Assembly (NCBI GenBank): GCA_951828515.1
Contig: OX639992.1
Coordinates: 2,396,217 to 2,460,216, forward strand
DNA length: 64,000 nucleotides
Origin: an uncultured Poribacteria bacterium
Lineage (GTDB): Bacteria > Poribacteria > WGA-4E > WGA-3G
Reading direction: 5' to 3'
Shown here: one piece after another, positions 34,588-43,445 of the stretch
Numbering within the stretch: position 1 is the first letter of the stretch
Layout of the letters: each line of letters starts with the position of its first letter
Position numbers and translations under genes: made by a program
Notes under the pieces: generated by a model
Databases searched by the model: none
The model's input: only the letters and a program-made list of their open reading frames with translations
What the model was told of the DNA's origin: nothing

Positions 34588-35796
34588 TTACCCAATACTC
34601 GCTAACAACGTTTCTACGAGTTTTGTTGCGAACTCGTCGTCGTTGATATGAGCATCCATCTCAATAACCGTTACATTTTCACCGATGTGTGCCTTCAGAT
34701 TTTCACTCCATGCGGTGCGTGCTTCCGGTGAATCGAACGGTTGCCCTGTTTTGTCGATCGCTGATACACCCTGAGTTGGAATAATAACCGTTGTTGGTCC
34801 CTGTGCTTCGCTCAACTTACGTGCCATGATACGTCCAAGCTCAGCGGTTTCTTCAGCAGTTGTCCGCATCAGGGTCACGGTTGGATTGTGCTGGTAAAAC
34901 AACCGATCGCTGAAATTCTCTGGCACTGTGTCAGGAGGACCGAAATTCACCATATCCAATGCCCCTGGAGCAACAACTTGCGGGATCCCAGACTCCCCTG
35001 CGGCTTCCAACCGATTGGGACCTGCACTGAGTACCCCACCCACCAATTCGTCAGCAAGTTCTGTTGTTGTAGCGTCTAACACCCCAGCGAGAAAACCGCC
35101 TTTGACCAGATCTTCCATCGCTTGCCCACCGGTACCCGTTGCGTGAAAAACGAGGACTTCATAACCAGCGGCTTCAAGGATTTCCATCGCTTTTGTAACG
35201 CATGGTGTTGTCACACCGAACATCGTCGCGGCGATTAAAGGCTTGTCTACTGTTGCCGCAGGTACTTCCGCGTTCACCATCCCGACGATTGCACCAGCGG
35301 CGTTGGCAAGAATCTGCCGTGACAATCGGTTAATACCAGCGATGTCCACAACAGAGTACATCATACTTATGTCTTTCGACTGGACATACGGACTCGTGTC
35401 ACCCGATGCCAAGGTTGACACCATAATTTTCGGGACACCTACCGGGACTGCCTGCATCGCTGTCGTGCCGATGGTCGTTCCTGCAGAACCGCCGAGTGAG
35501 ATGATCCCGTCGATTTCGCCTGCTGCCTGTTTTTCAGCAACGAGCGTAGCGGCACCCTGCGCCATCACAGCAACACTATTACCCCGGTCGCCTTCATCTC
35601 TCAAAGCCTGAAGGGACGAACCACCCGCTTGTGCGACTTCGTCTGCAGAAACGTCCGGCGTTAATTGCGGTTCTCCCAATATACCCGTATTGATAACATA
35701 CGTTGAGGTGCCGGTTGATTCTATTTGTGTCTTGATAAACGAGAATTCCAAACCTTTCGTGTCCATTGTGCCGACAATGCAAACCGTTTTTGTCAT
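34588..35796 (-). CDS. UPF0261 / Tm-1-like ATP-binding protein
   Basis: A 402-residue protein from the ATG at 35796 (GGAGGAAG site). It shows the family opening KTVCIVGTMDTKGLEF, the glycine-rich ISLGGSAGTTIGT (near 100) and VLVFHATGTGGQAME (near 215). Plant Tm-1 and bacterial UPF0261 proteins bind ATP; the bacterial reaction is not established here. It often sits near TIM-barrel or sugar-catabolic genes, in line with the PhyH and enolase neighbours. Full length. Confidence 0.88.
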   Translation of the reverse strand: MTKTVCIVGTMDTKGLEFSFIKTQIESTGTSTYVINTGILGEPQLTPDVSADEVAQAGGSSLQALRDEGDRGNSVAVMAQGAATLVAEKQAAGEIDGIISLGGSAGTTIGTTAMQAVPVGVPKIMVSTLASGDTSPYVQSKDISMMYSVVDIAGINRLSRQILANAAGAIVGMVNAEVPAATVDKPLIAATMFGVTTPCVTKAMEILEAAGYEVLVFHATGTGGQAMEDLVKGGFLAGVLDATTTELADELVGGVLSAGPNRLEAAGESGIPQVVAPGALDMVNFGPPDTVPENFSDRLFYQHNPTVTLMRTTAEETAELGRIMARKLSEAQGPTTVIIPTQGVSAIDKTGQPFDSPEARTAWSENLKAHIGENVTVIEMDAHINDDEFATKLVETLLASIG

Positions 35797-35935
35797 CCCC
35801 ACTTCCTCCGATGTCTCATAGATTTGGGACTTATACTATTGAGTGTGTTTCTAATCTTGCCTCGATTCGGTCCTTACGTGAATCTAATGAGTTATTATAT
35901 GGCGCGTGGTCAGGACTGTCAAGAATTTTTTAAAA

Positions 35936-35964
35936 TTGACAGAATTCGGGAGATGTGATACACT
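35936..35964 (+). promoter_or_regulatory. Promoter of the pseudopilin gene
   Basis: TTGACA (35936-35941), 17-base spacer ending in TGTGA, and TACACT (35959-35964). The following 130 bases hold GGCTGTCAGCAGTCGG-type repeats before the gene. Confidence 0.55.
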
Positions 35965-36128
35965 AAGAAATGGCTGTCAGCAGTCGGCTTTCGGCTGTGG
36001 GTTCAGAACTTTTTGAATGACCGTCAGTCTGCTGTTTGGTTTGAGCGTTTCAGAAAACTGAAAGTACCCCGACTGATAGTTGAAAGTCGATAGCCAATTT
36101 GCTATGTCAGATTAGCGGAGGAAGATAC

Positions 36129-36581
36129 GTGAAATCGATCGATTTTAAACAAGCAGGATTAACATCAATACAAATCTTAGTTGTCGTCATCGTTCTCGGA
36201 ATTATTGCGGCAGTTCTTTTGGCACCTCGGTTACTCGGACAAGCGGGACGGGCTTTGCAGGCACAAGCCGCTGAGGATATTGAAATACTGGGTATCGCAC
36301 TTGATAGGTACGCCAAAGATAACGGCGATTATCCATCGACTGAGCAGAGCTTAAAAGCACTCTGGGAGCTACCTGAAGCACCACCAAGACCTATAAACTG
36401 GATAGAACCCTATATTCAAATTCCGATCACGGAAGATCCGTGGGGAAATCCCTATGTCTATGTTCGACCGGGTAATCATGACCGTTACGGATACGATCTT
36501 ATCTCTTTCGGGAGTGATGGGGTTGAAGGTGGCACAGGGGAGGCAGAGGATGTCGTCAGTTGGATCCGGCGTGATGAATAA
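36129..36581 (+). CDS. GspG-like major pseudopilin with an atypical prepilin site
   Basis: The GTG at 36129 is chosen for its GGAGG site. The 150-residue protein has the pilin helix (ILVVVIVLGIIAAVLLAPRL) and a GspG body: DIEILGIALDRYAKDNGDYP, WGNPYVYVRPG, and ISFGSDG, a calcium-site segment of type II secretion pseudopilins. The prepilin junction reads KQAG/LTSIQI, so the normal G/F and the Glu at position 5 are absent (Gln instead). No other type II secretion genes are near. It may form a minor or non-standard pseudopilus. Confidence 0.8.
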   Translation: MKSIDFKQAGLTSIQILVVVIVLGIIAAVLLAPRLLGQAGRALQAQAAEDIEILGIALDRYAKDNGDYPSTEQSLKALWELPEAPPRPINWIEPYIQIPITEDPWGNPYVYVRPGNHDRYGYDLISFGSDGVEGGTGEAEDVVSWIRRDE

Positions 36582-36757
36582 TTTAATTTTACCTTGCGGG
36601 AGAACAGCGTAGGTTTGAGCCATTGACGTACCTTCCTGAATATCCGCTCTCCATTTCATTATGCGCTACGGATCCGGTTTTAAGAAGTCCCCACAGAATA
36701 ACCATAAACCTGCGCGTAATAGAATGGAGTGCAGTCCAGGAGCCCATAAGTAAAAAT

Positions 36758-37762
36758 ATGAAGATTACTCAAATTGACGTTATCAAAGTGAGAGTGCCGT
36801 ACCATGAAGGCATTTATGAACTCATGACGCGTCGAAATCTTTACCAGATTGATTACGTCTACAAGGTGCACACCGATGTAGGACTCATCGGGATTGGTGA
36901 TGGCGCGTTTCAGGCGGACGATGTCATTCAGCACTATATCGGTAGAAATCCGTTTGAATTTATGAATGGTTGGGCACCTACACCTCTCCAGCAGGCTTTT
37001 TACGACATCATGGGGAAAGCTCTTGGTGTGCCGGTGCATCAACTTTTAGGTGAAAAGGTTCACGATAAAACGCAGTTCGGCTACTGGTCGATTGACATGA
37101 CACCAGAGGAGTGGGCGGCAGAAGCAAAACACGCTTACGCCCTCGGCTATCGACTCCATAAAATCAAAGCACGTCCATGGTTTGAGGTGCTTGAGCAGGT
37201 CGAGGCAATCGCAGCGGTTGTGCCGGATGATTATCGACTCCGCGTTGATGCAAACGACTCCTTTGAGACCCCAGCACATACCCTCGAAGTCGCACGCCAA
37301 CTTCAAGGGTACAATATAGAGTCATTGGAAACGCCGATTCCACAAGCTGATATTGCCGGATACCAAGAGATCAAACGAAACACCGATATACCGATAACAA
37401 TTCACTTCGGGAACCCGGATCCAATTGAAGCGATACGGGCAAATATGAACGATTCATTTATCATTGCCTACCCGGACTCGCGCGCTGCCAATGCCAAACG
37501 GGAGGCGATTATTTCAAACGCTGCCCATCTTCCGGTATGGATACAAATTGTTGGACTCGGTATGACGACCTGCTACGTTATGCATCTCGCCGCAGTGATG
37601 CCGAATGCAACTATGCCAGCGATTACACTAAATGCGTTGCGCGCTTTTGACCTTGTTACGCCTTCAACGATCCCGCTTGTTGACGGATACGCAACGATTC
37701 CAGATAAACCGGGATTAGGGGTGGAATTGGACGAGGACGCTCTTGATAATTGTCGCATCTGA
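36758..37762 (+). CDS. Enolase-superfamily protein lacking the third metal ligand
   Basis: The start at 36758 begins MKITQIDVIKVRVPYHEGI behind CCAGGAG. The 334 residues have the K-x-K motif (HKIKARPW, near 155), first ligand RVDANDSF and second ESLETPIP. The third position, normally an acidic residue in a strand like ADE, reads ITIHFGN. The C-terminus has YATIPDKPGLGVELD. It may be a catalytically changed member. Its length is shorter than the enzyme at 5058. It precedes an aldehyde dehydrogenase gene. Confidence 0.8.
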   Translation: MKITQIDVIKVRVPYHEGIYELMTRRNLYQIDYVYKVHTDVGLIGIGDGAFQADDVIQHYIGRNPFEFMNGWAPTPLQQAFYDIMGKALGVPVHQLLGEKVHDKTQFGYWSIDMTPEEWAAEAKHAYALGYRLHKIKARPWFEVLEQVEAIAAVVPDDYRLRVDANDSFETPAHTLEVARQLQGYNIESLETPIPQADIAGYQEIKRNTDIPITIHFGNPDPIEAIRANMNDSFIIAYPDSRAANAKREAIISNAAHLPVWIQIVGLGMTTCYVMHLAAVMPNATMPAITLNALRAFDLVTPSTIPLVDGYATIPDKPGLGVELDEDALDNCRI

Positions 37763-37929
37763 TGTGAAACAGAATGAACGCATTTGAACTGTGGCCTCTT
37801 GGGCTGTCTTCCAAATGTAAAGCATTCTCGCTGCGAAGTTAATGACTCGAGATTCAAAAACGTTAGCACGGAATGAAATGGAGTGCGGATTTAAGAAACG
37901 CACGTCAAAGTCCAGACGCACGTCTTTTA

Positions 37930-37950
37930 ACCGCAAGGTATAATTAAAAA
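37930..37950 (+). promoter_or_regulatory. AACCGCAAGGTATAATTAAAAA box before the aldehyde dehydrogenase gene
   Basis: Same CCGCAAGG core as at 5036 and 34472, here with a consensus TATAAT (37939-37944) and a GGAG site directly after. Confidence 0.5.
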
Positions 37951-37964
37951 GGAGAAAATGCATT

Positions 37965-39383
37965 ATGCAAATGCACGTAGGTGGAGAATGGATTGATAAA
38001 TCCGATAAAATTGATGTACTCAGTCCCTTTGATGGTTCGGTCGTTGATACTGTTCCGAGAGGGGATGCGAACGACGTCGAAACCGCTATTCAGACGGCAG
38101 AACGCGGCGCAAAGATAATGGCAGGAATGACCGGCTATGAACGCTACGAGATCCTGCGTAAAGTTGCGGATTTGATGGTGGAACGGGCGGGCGAACTCGC
38201 CGAGGTTATCACCCGTGAGGAAGGTAAAATCCTCGCCGAGGCGACGATTGAAGCAACACGCGCCTCCGAGATTATTGCCCTCTCTGCAGAGGAAGCAAAA
38301 CGATTAACCGGTGAAACGATTCCCCTTGAAGGCGCACCCGGTGTTCAAGGGAAGCTCGGCTTTACAGTACGCATGCCGTGCGGTATTGTGGCTGGCATCA
38401 GTCCCTTCAATTTCCCATTACATCTTGTCTGCCACAAAGCGGGTCCCGCGATCGCCGGTGGAAACGCAATTATCATCAAACCTGCGACGGACACACCGCT
38501 TTCGGCTCTAAAACTGGTGGAACTCTTTTTGGAAGCCGGGACACCGCCTGAGGCGATTCAGTGTGTGACGGGACCCGGTGGCGAAATCGGTGACACCCTT
38601 TGTGCAGACGGGCGCGTCCGAAAAATTACCTTTACGGGCAGCCGTGATGTCGGCGAACATATCTGCAAGGTCGCAGGATTGAAGCGGGTCACGATGGAAC
38701 TCGGCTCGAATTCGCCGCTCATCGTCATGCCCGATGCGGATCCCGAAAAGGTCGCTCGTGCAGCAGCGGCATCCGGTTATTCTAATGCAGGACAGGTCTG
38801 TATCTCAACGCAGCGTGTCATTGCACATGAGAAAATCTACGGTGATTTCTTAGATGCGTTTGAAGCTGAAGTCACTCAAATCAACACCGGCGATCCTCTC
38901 GCAGAAGGGACACGGATGGGGCCGATGATTCGAGAAGGCGATGCCACACGTGTTGCCGAATGGATTCAAGAGGCGGTCTCTGATGGGGCAGAGCTCCTCA
39001 CCGGTGGAGATAAGCAGGACCAATTCGTTACGCCTGCTATTCTTGCTAACGTCAAGCCGGAGATGAAAATCTCCTGTGATGAAGTGTTCGGACCGGCTGT
39101 CGGTGTGACACGGGTCAACGACATCGACGAGGCGATCGCCCTTGCCAACGATACCAACTACGGACTAAGTGCCGCGATCTTTACACAGAACGTCGATTGG
39201 GCAATGAAGTTCGTCCGCGAGGTTGAATCTGGTAACCTGATGGTGAACTGGGGTACGCAGTGGCGTGCGGATCTGATGCCGTATGGCGGCGTCAAAGAGA
39301 GTGGTATGGGCAAAGAGGGTCCGAAATACGCCATAGAAGAGATGACCGAATTGAAGATGGCAGTCTTCCATTTGGATAGTTAA
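37965..39383 (+). CDS. NAD(P)-dependent aldehyde dehydrogenase
   Basis: A full-length (472-residue) ALDH: cofactor region GISPFNFPLHL and KPATDTPLSAL, FTGSRDVGE, the catalytic Glu in MELGSNSP (near 245) and the catalytic Cys in NAGQVCISTQR (near 280). It oxidizes an aldehyde to an acid; the family branch looks closest to lactaldehyde, succinate-semialdehyde or GAPN-type enzymes, but substrate cannot be set. It ends before a strong terminator. Confidence 0.92.
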   Translation: MQMHVGGEWIDKSDKIDVLSPFDGSVVDTVPRGDANDVETAIQTAERGAKIMAGMTGYERYEILRKVADLMVERAGELAEVITREEGKILAEATIEATRASEIIALSAEEAKRLTGETIPLEGAPGVQGKLGFTVRMPCGIVAGISPFNFPLHLVCHKAGPAIAGGNAIIIKPATDTPLSALKLVELFLEAGTPPEAIQCVTGPGGEIGDTLCADGRVRKITFTGSRDVGEHICKVAGLKRVTMELGSNSPLIVMPDADPEKVARAAAASGYSNAGQVCISTQRVIAHEKIYGDFLDAFEAEVTQINTGDPLAEGTRMGPMIREGDATRVAEWIQEAVSDGAELLTGGDKQDQFVTPAILANVKPEMKISCDEVFGPAVGVTRVNDIDEAIALANDTNYGLSAAIFTQNVDWAMKFVREVESGNLMVNWGTQWRADLMPYGGVKESGMGKEGPKYAIEEMTELKMAVFHLDS

Positions 39384-39414
39384 GCGTAGACCTTGGATGT
39401 CCTAATTTTTATAC

Positions 39415-39457
39415 ATAACCCCGCTGTTGATTTATTGCGACAGCGGGGTTATCTTTT
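39415..39457 (+). terminator. Intrinsic terminator of the aldehyde dehydrogenase gene
   Basis: ATAACCCCGCTG pairs with CAGCGGGGTTAT around a 14-base loop, followed by CTTTT. It is 32 bases past the stop. Confidence 0.85.
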
Positions 39458-39475
39458 CGGAATAGATGCGCTCTT

Positions 39476-39592
39476 TATAGTAAAGTCCACAATTAAGTTT
39501 ACGCTCTCTAATGTAGCGAGGTTAGGAAACCTCGCCAGCGAGTGGGGTTTTGTGTTTTCTAAAGTGTCCAAGTATTTCCGGGCTTTACTATA
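39476..39592. repeat. MITE-A copy 3
   Basis: TATAGTAAA and TTTACTATA ends, with GCGAGGTTAGGAAACCTCGC inside. Just behind the terminator. Confidence 0.8.
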
Positions 39593-39599
39593 AACAGAA

Positions 39600-39622
39600 A
39601 AGGCGCGATTTTTAATCGCGCC
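39600..39622. repeat. Short GGCGCGATT hairpin between MITEs
   Basis: AGGCGCGAT pairs with ATCGCGCCT. It lies between MITE-A copies 3 and 4. Confidence 0.5.
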
Positions 39623-39645
39623 TACAAGAGAAAAGATGTGAGGTT

Positions 39646-39763
39646 TATAGTAAAACCCATAATTAAGTTTACACTCTGTAATACGGCGAGGTTAGGAAAC
39701 CTCGCCAGCAATGTGGGGTTTTGTGTTTTCGAGAGTGTGCAAGTATTTTCGGGCTTTACTTTA
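39646..39763. repeat. MITE-A copy 4
   Basis: Left end TATAGTAAA intact; right end decayed to TTTACTTTA. Two MITEs side by side fill the 400-base gap between converging genes. Confidence 0.78.
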
Positions 39764-39786
39764 AAACCCCGTCGGCAGTAAGATTG

Positions 39787-41859
39787 CTACTCTTCTTCTT
39801 CGGTTTTCGACGCAGCGATTACTTTCTGCGCAACATCGTCGGGTGTGATCTCGTAATGCGAGAACTCCATTGTGAAGGTGCCGCGGGCACTCGTCATCGA
39901 CTTGAGATCGATCGAATACCGGAGCATCTCCGAAAGCGGGACGTTTGCTTGGATAACCTGCTTTTTCCCCATCTGTTCCACACCCATTACCTGTCCACGT
40001 CGTCCGTTTAGGTCGCCGATAATGCTTCCCATGAACTGTTCGGGCACCGTGATATCGACGCTCATCACCGGTTCGAGCAAACACGGATCTGATTGTTCGG
40101 CAGCGGCAGCAAAGGCGATAGAGCCAGCGATCTGGAACGCCATATCCGAAGAATCGACAGGGTGGAATTTACCATCATAGAGATCAATTTGGATATCGAC
40201 GATGGGGAAGCCTGCAAGTAAACCTCTGTCCATTCTCTCGCGGATGCCTTTTTCGACAGCCGGGATATAGTTGCGCGGAATCGCGCCACCGACGATGTTG
40301 TTAACAAACTCAAAGCCGTCACCGCGTTGTACGGGCGAGAGATTAATCGTGACATCACCGAACTGTCCTCTTCCACCGGATTGGCGTTTGTGTCTACCTT
40401 GGACGGCCTGGACTCTCCGGCGGATTGTTTCCCGATATGGCACTTTTGGCGGTGAGAGTTCCGTCTCGACCCCGAATTTGTCTGCCATTCGTTCCCGATT
40501 AATGTTGATGTGCAGGTCTCCGAGCCCGGAGATGAGAAGTTGTTTCGTAACTTCGTTCCGCTCAATCCTAAACGTCGGATCTTCTTCGGACATCCGTGTG
40601 AGGGAGGTCATCAGTTTTTCATCGTCGCCTTCGCGCGTCGGGCGGATGGCATAGGAAATGACCGAGTTTGGGAAATCGATACTTGGAAGTTGAATAGGTG
40701 CGTCTCTGTCGCAGAGCGTATCCCCAGTCTGGGTCGCCGCAAGTTTCGTGAGGGCGCCAATGTCTCCTGCTTCTACCTGTGGCGTGCTGATTGCCTCTTG
40801 ACCGTTCATGAACGCCGTTTTTCCGAGGCGTTCAACTTGTCCTCGCGTCGAGTTGCTGACTTGGGTATCCCCTTCCAGCGTACCGGAATAAACACGGAAG
40901 AAGCTCAATTGTCCTGAAAACGGGTCGGCAATCGATTTGAATACGACAGCGGACATCGGGGCATCCGGTGTGGGTTCTCGGCTGTCCTCTTCATTTTCTG
41001 CAGCCGCGACTGCACCGACATCGGTGGGAGAGGGGCAACCCGTCAGCAGTGTATCCATCAATTGTTGTACGCCTATATTGTTTAAGGCGGCACCGCAAAG
41101 CACGGGGGTAAACTGATTCTCGGAAATCCCAAGTTGCAAGCCGTTCTGAATCTCTTCGTCGGATAGTTCACCTTCAAAAAACTTCTCAATGAGTTCATCG
41201 TCGCTTTCTGCAGCGACTTCGACGACTGCTTCGCGAGTTTCTTCAGCCTCTGTCTCCAAGTCTGCCGGTATTTCAGATTTTGCTGCGCGCTTGCTTCCAT
41301 CGGGTTGCAGATAAGCCGCCATCTGTATGACATCGACGACACCGGCGAACTGCTCCTCTTGACCGATCGGGAGTTGAACAGGAACCGCCCGGGTTTCTAA
41401 GATGTCTTCAACAGTTGAGAGTGCGTTTTCAAAGTTGGCGTTCTCTTTATCCATCTTATTGATAAAGATGAGGCGTGGCAGTTCATATTTGTCTGCGATT
41501 TCCCACACCTTTTCGGTTCCACCTTCGACACCAGTTGTTGCATCGACGACGACGACAACAGCGTCGACGACGCGGAGTACACTGTGGAGGTCACCATGAA
41601 AATCGTCTGCGCCCGGGGTATCAATCAGATTTAGTTTATGTCCTTCCCATTCTGCAATACAGACTGAACAGTTGAGGGTCGTTTTGCGTTCAATCTCGTC
41701 AGCGGCATAGTCAGCTACAGAAGTTCCGCTATCAACAGCCCCCATTCGCTCAATGGCACCACCGTTGTAAAGCATCGCTTCAACGAGTGATGTTTTGCCT
41801 GCTCCTGAATGCGCGATAATTGCAATGTTTCGGATCTGGTCGGTTCTGTATTGTTTCAT
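39787..41859 (-). CDS. EF-G-like translational GTPase
   Basis: The start at 41859 gives 690 residues: a GTPase domain (AHSGAGKTSLVEAML, DTPGADDFHGDL, INKMDKENANF), domain II (PMSAVVFKSIADPFSGQLSF), and EF-G domains III-V ending in MTSARGTFTMEFSHYEI. The altered P-loop (AHSGAGKT rather than AHIDAGKT) is typical of EF-G-like paralogues (EF-G2 type) rather than the main translocase. It may act in recycling or stress; a second, canonical fusA is expected elsewhere. Confidence 0.88.
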   Translation of the reverse strand: MKQYRTDQIRNIAIIAHSGAGKTSLVEAMLYNGGAIERMGAVDSGTSVADYAADEIERKTTLNCSVCIAEWEGHKLNLIDTPGADDFHGDLHSVLRVVDAVVVVVDATTGVEGGTEKVWEIADKYELPRLIFINKMDKENANFENALSTVEDILETRAVPVQLPIGQEEQFAGVVDVIQMAAYLQPDGSKRAAKSEIPADLETEAEETREAVVEVAAESDDELIEKFFEGELSDEEIQNGLQLGISENQFTPVLCGAALNNIGVQQLMDTLLTGCPSPTDVGAVAAAENEEDSREPTPDAPMSAVVFKSIADPFSGQLSFFRVYSGTLEGDTQVSNSTRGQVERLGKTAFMNGQEAISTPQVEAGDIGALTKLAATQTGDTLCDRDAPIQLPSIDFPNSVISYAIRPTREGDDEKLMTSLTRMSEEDPTFRIERNEVTKQLLISGLGDLHININRERMADKFGVETELSPPKVPYRETIRRRVQAVQGRHKRQSGGRGQFGDVTINLSPVQRGDGFEFVNNIVGGAIPRNYIPAVEKGIRERMDRGLLAGFPIVDIQIDLYDGKFHPVDSSDMAFQIAGSIAFAAAAEQSDPCLLEPVMSVDITVPEQFMGSIIGDLNGRRGQVMGVEQMGKKQVIQANVPLSEMLRYSIDLKSMTSARGTFTMEFSHYEITPDDVAQKVIAASKTEEEE

Positions 41860-42019
41860 ACGTCCAAAAATTTCTCCTTTTACTGTTAACCACACGGAAT
41901 AGAGCGAGCTACGCCGTTTAAAACTAAATCTTAGCATACTCTGGCAAAAATGTCAAGAAAATATTTCTATCAATACTGCCTGAAGTAAAAACGTCTGACA
42001 TTACGTCTGTGGTTTAAGG

Positions 42020-42180
42020 TATAATTGATAGGAATTAGCATTTCCTCTTAAAGTCCCCTGATAACCGGCGGGGAATGCCTTATGGAGAACCTGCATACCC
42101 CGGTTCATACCACACGGTATGAGTGCCGTTGATTTGATGTTCCCACACAGGGAGACCTCATACCGTGAGTAGCAACTTGC
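42020..42180 (+). ncRNA. Structured intergenic element upstream of DUF423, possible small RNA or leader
   Basis: A -10 (TATAAT, 42020-42025, with CTGACA 19 bases before it) precedes a region rich in pairing: AACCGGCGGGGAATGC with GCATACCCCGGTT, then CACGGTATGAG (42113-42123) with CTCATACCGTG (42162-42172). No open frame covers it. It may be a free small RNA or the leader of the 42212 gene. No known family was recognised. Confidence 0.45.
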
Positions 42181-42211
42181 GTTAAATTAGAAAAACTGAA
42201 AGGATACATTT

Positions 42212-42580
42212 ATGCAAAACCTTTTCTTCGCGTTCGGTTCAGGTTTGAGTCTACTCGGTGTTGTTTTGGGTGCGTTTGGGGCACATGCCCTACGATCGAA
42301 ACTCTCACCGGAGATGCTTGAGACCTTTGAAGTAGCAGTTCGATATCAGATGTATCACAGTCTGGGGATGATTGCTGCGGCGTGGGCGGTTTCGCAGTGG
42401 CAGAACCAACTCACGGCTATATCGGGATGGTGCTTTTTCGCAGGTATCCTGATTTTTTCGGGCAGTCTCTATATCCTTAGTCTCACGGGGGTTCGATGGC
42501 TCGGTGCCATTACTCCGATCGGTGGGTTGGCATTTATCGTGGGGTGGGGCTGTCTGACCCTCGCTGCGATTCGCGGATAA
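42212..42580 (+). CDS. DUF423 family membrane protein
   Basis: A 122-residue protein with four membrane helices and the family opening SGLSLLGVVLGAFGAHAL, then VAVRYQMYHSLGM, GWCFFAGILIFSGSLY and ITPIGGLAFIVGW. Small integral membrane family, function unknown. Start is behind AAAGGA. Confidence 0.9.
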   Translation: MQNLFFAFGSGLSLLGVVLGAFGAHALRSKLSPEMLETFEVAVRYQMYHSLGMIAAAWAVSQWQNQLTAISGWCFFAGILIFSGSLYILSLTGVRWLGAITPIGGLAFIVGWGCLTLAAIRG

Positions 42581-42607
42581 AATCTCTGCGTTTCAGTCTG
42601 TTTAAAG

Positions 42608-42636
42608 TTGACAGTTGTGACATGTTTGTGTAAAAT
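42608..42636 (+). promoter_or_regulatory. Promoter of the secreted-protein cluster
   Basis: TTGACA (42608-42613), 17-base spacer ending in TGTG, and TAAAAT (42631-42636), 86 bases before the start at 42723. Confidence 0.6.
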
Positions 42637-42722
42637 AATTGGAACGAAGAGAACGGGATCTATCCACTTTATGCTGACCGCGAGCGTCCTATGTTTGCTG
42701 GACGAAAAAGGGAGAAGCTTTC

Positions 42723-43397
42723 ATGAGAAAATTGAACACCCAATGGGTTTACGCGTGCATTTGCTTAGGCTTTATGCTAATTGGGCACACTGCCCAGGCG
42801 ATTCGTTATGAGTTTGATAGTGACAAGGAGATTGCAGATTGGGAGTTGGGACCGCAGGCAACCGCAAAGGTGAAAGACGGTATGCTTGAACTTACCGTTG
42901 CAGGCGGACAGAATTCGGGCATCTACTTTGGAGAAGAAAACTGGACGGATTACCGAATGGAAGTCAAAGCCCGGAAAATTGCTGGACCCTATTTCCATCT
43001 GTTCGTTCGGACGCAGGAACCAGCAGTGGATTTCTATTTCATGGAAATCAGCTATAACTCGCATACAACTTCGATTTTCATGTTTCAAGGTGGTGGTGCG
43101 AATGAAATTACCGGCGGTCCGCGTCCGAAACGTCCTGACTCAAAGGACACCAAAGGTGGCGATGCGTATACTATCGTCTTTGAAGTAGAAGGGGAAACCC
43201 TCAGAACCTACATTGATGGAGAACTGATGGTTGAAAATCAGGATAAAACCTACGATAAAGGGCGTCCCGGCTTAGGGGGTAGGGATTCAACCGTTGCGTA
43301 TGAATATGTTGAAATTAATGGTGAGGGCATCCCACCGACGGCAGTGGAACCTACTGACAAATTAGCGATGTTATGGGGTGAATTGAAAAGTAGATAA
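42723..43397 (+). CDS. Secreted concanavalin-like jelly-roll protein with C-terminal tag
   Basis: 224 residues: signal peptide (YACICLGFMLIGHTAQA), then a beta-sandwich like DUF1080/LamG-type domains (IADWELGPQATAKVKDGMLE, YRMEVKARK, LRTYIDGELMVENQD). It likely binds carbohydrate. It ends in DKLAMLWGELKSR, a variant of the shared tag. First of three tagged secreted genes in a row. Confidence 0.8.
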   Translation: MRKLNTQWVYACICLGFMLIGHTAQAIRYEFDSDKEIADWELGPQATAKVKDGMLELTVAGGQNSGIYFGEENWTDYRMEVKARKIAGPYFHLFVRTQEPAVDFYFMEISYNSHTTSIFMFQGGGANEITGGPRPKRPDSKDTKGGDAYTIVFEVEGETLRTYIDGELMVENQDKTYDKGRPGLGGRDSTVAYEYVEINGEGIPPTAVEPTDKLAMLWGELKSR

Positions 43398-43445
43398 AGG
43401 TGAGGCGGGTCCACGTGCCCGCCTACAATATATAGGAGGAAAACA

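Noticed and set aside
39787-41859. Canonical elongation factor G (fusA)
   Set aside because: The P-loop AHSGAGKT and missing str-operon neighbours point to an EF-G-like paralogue.
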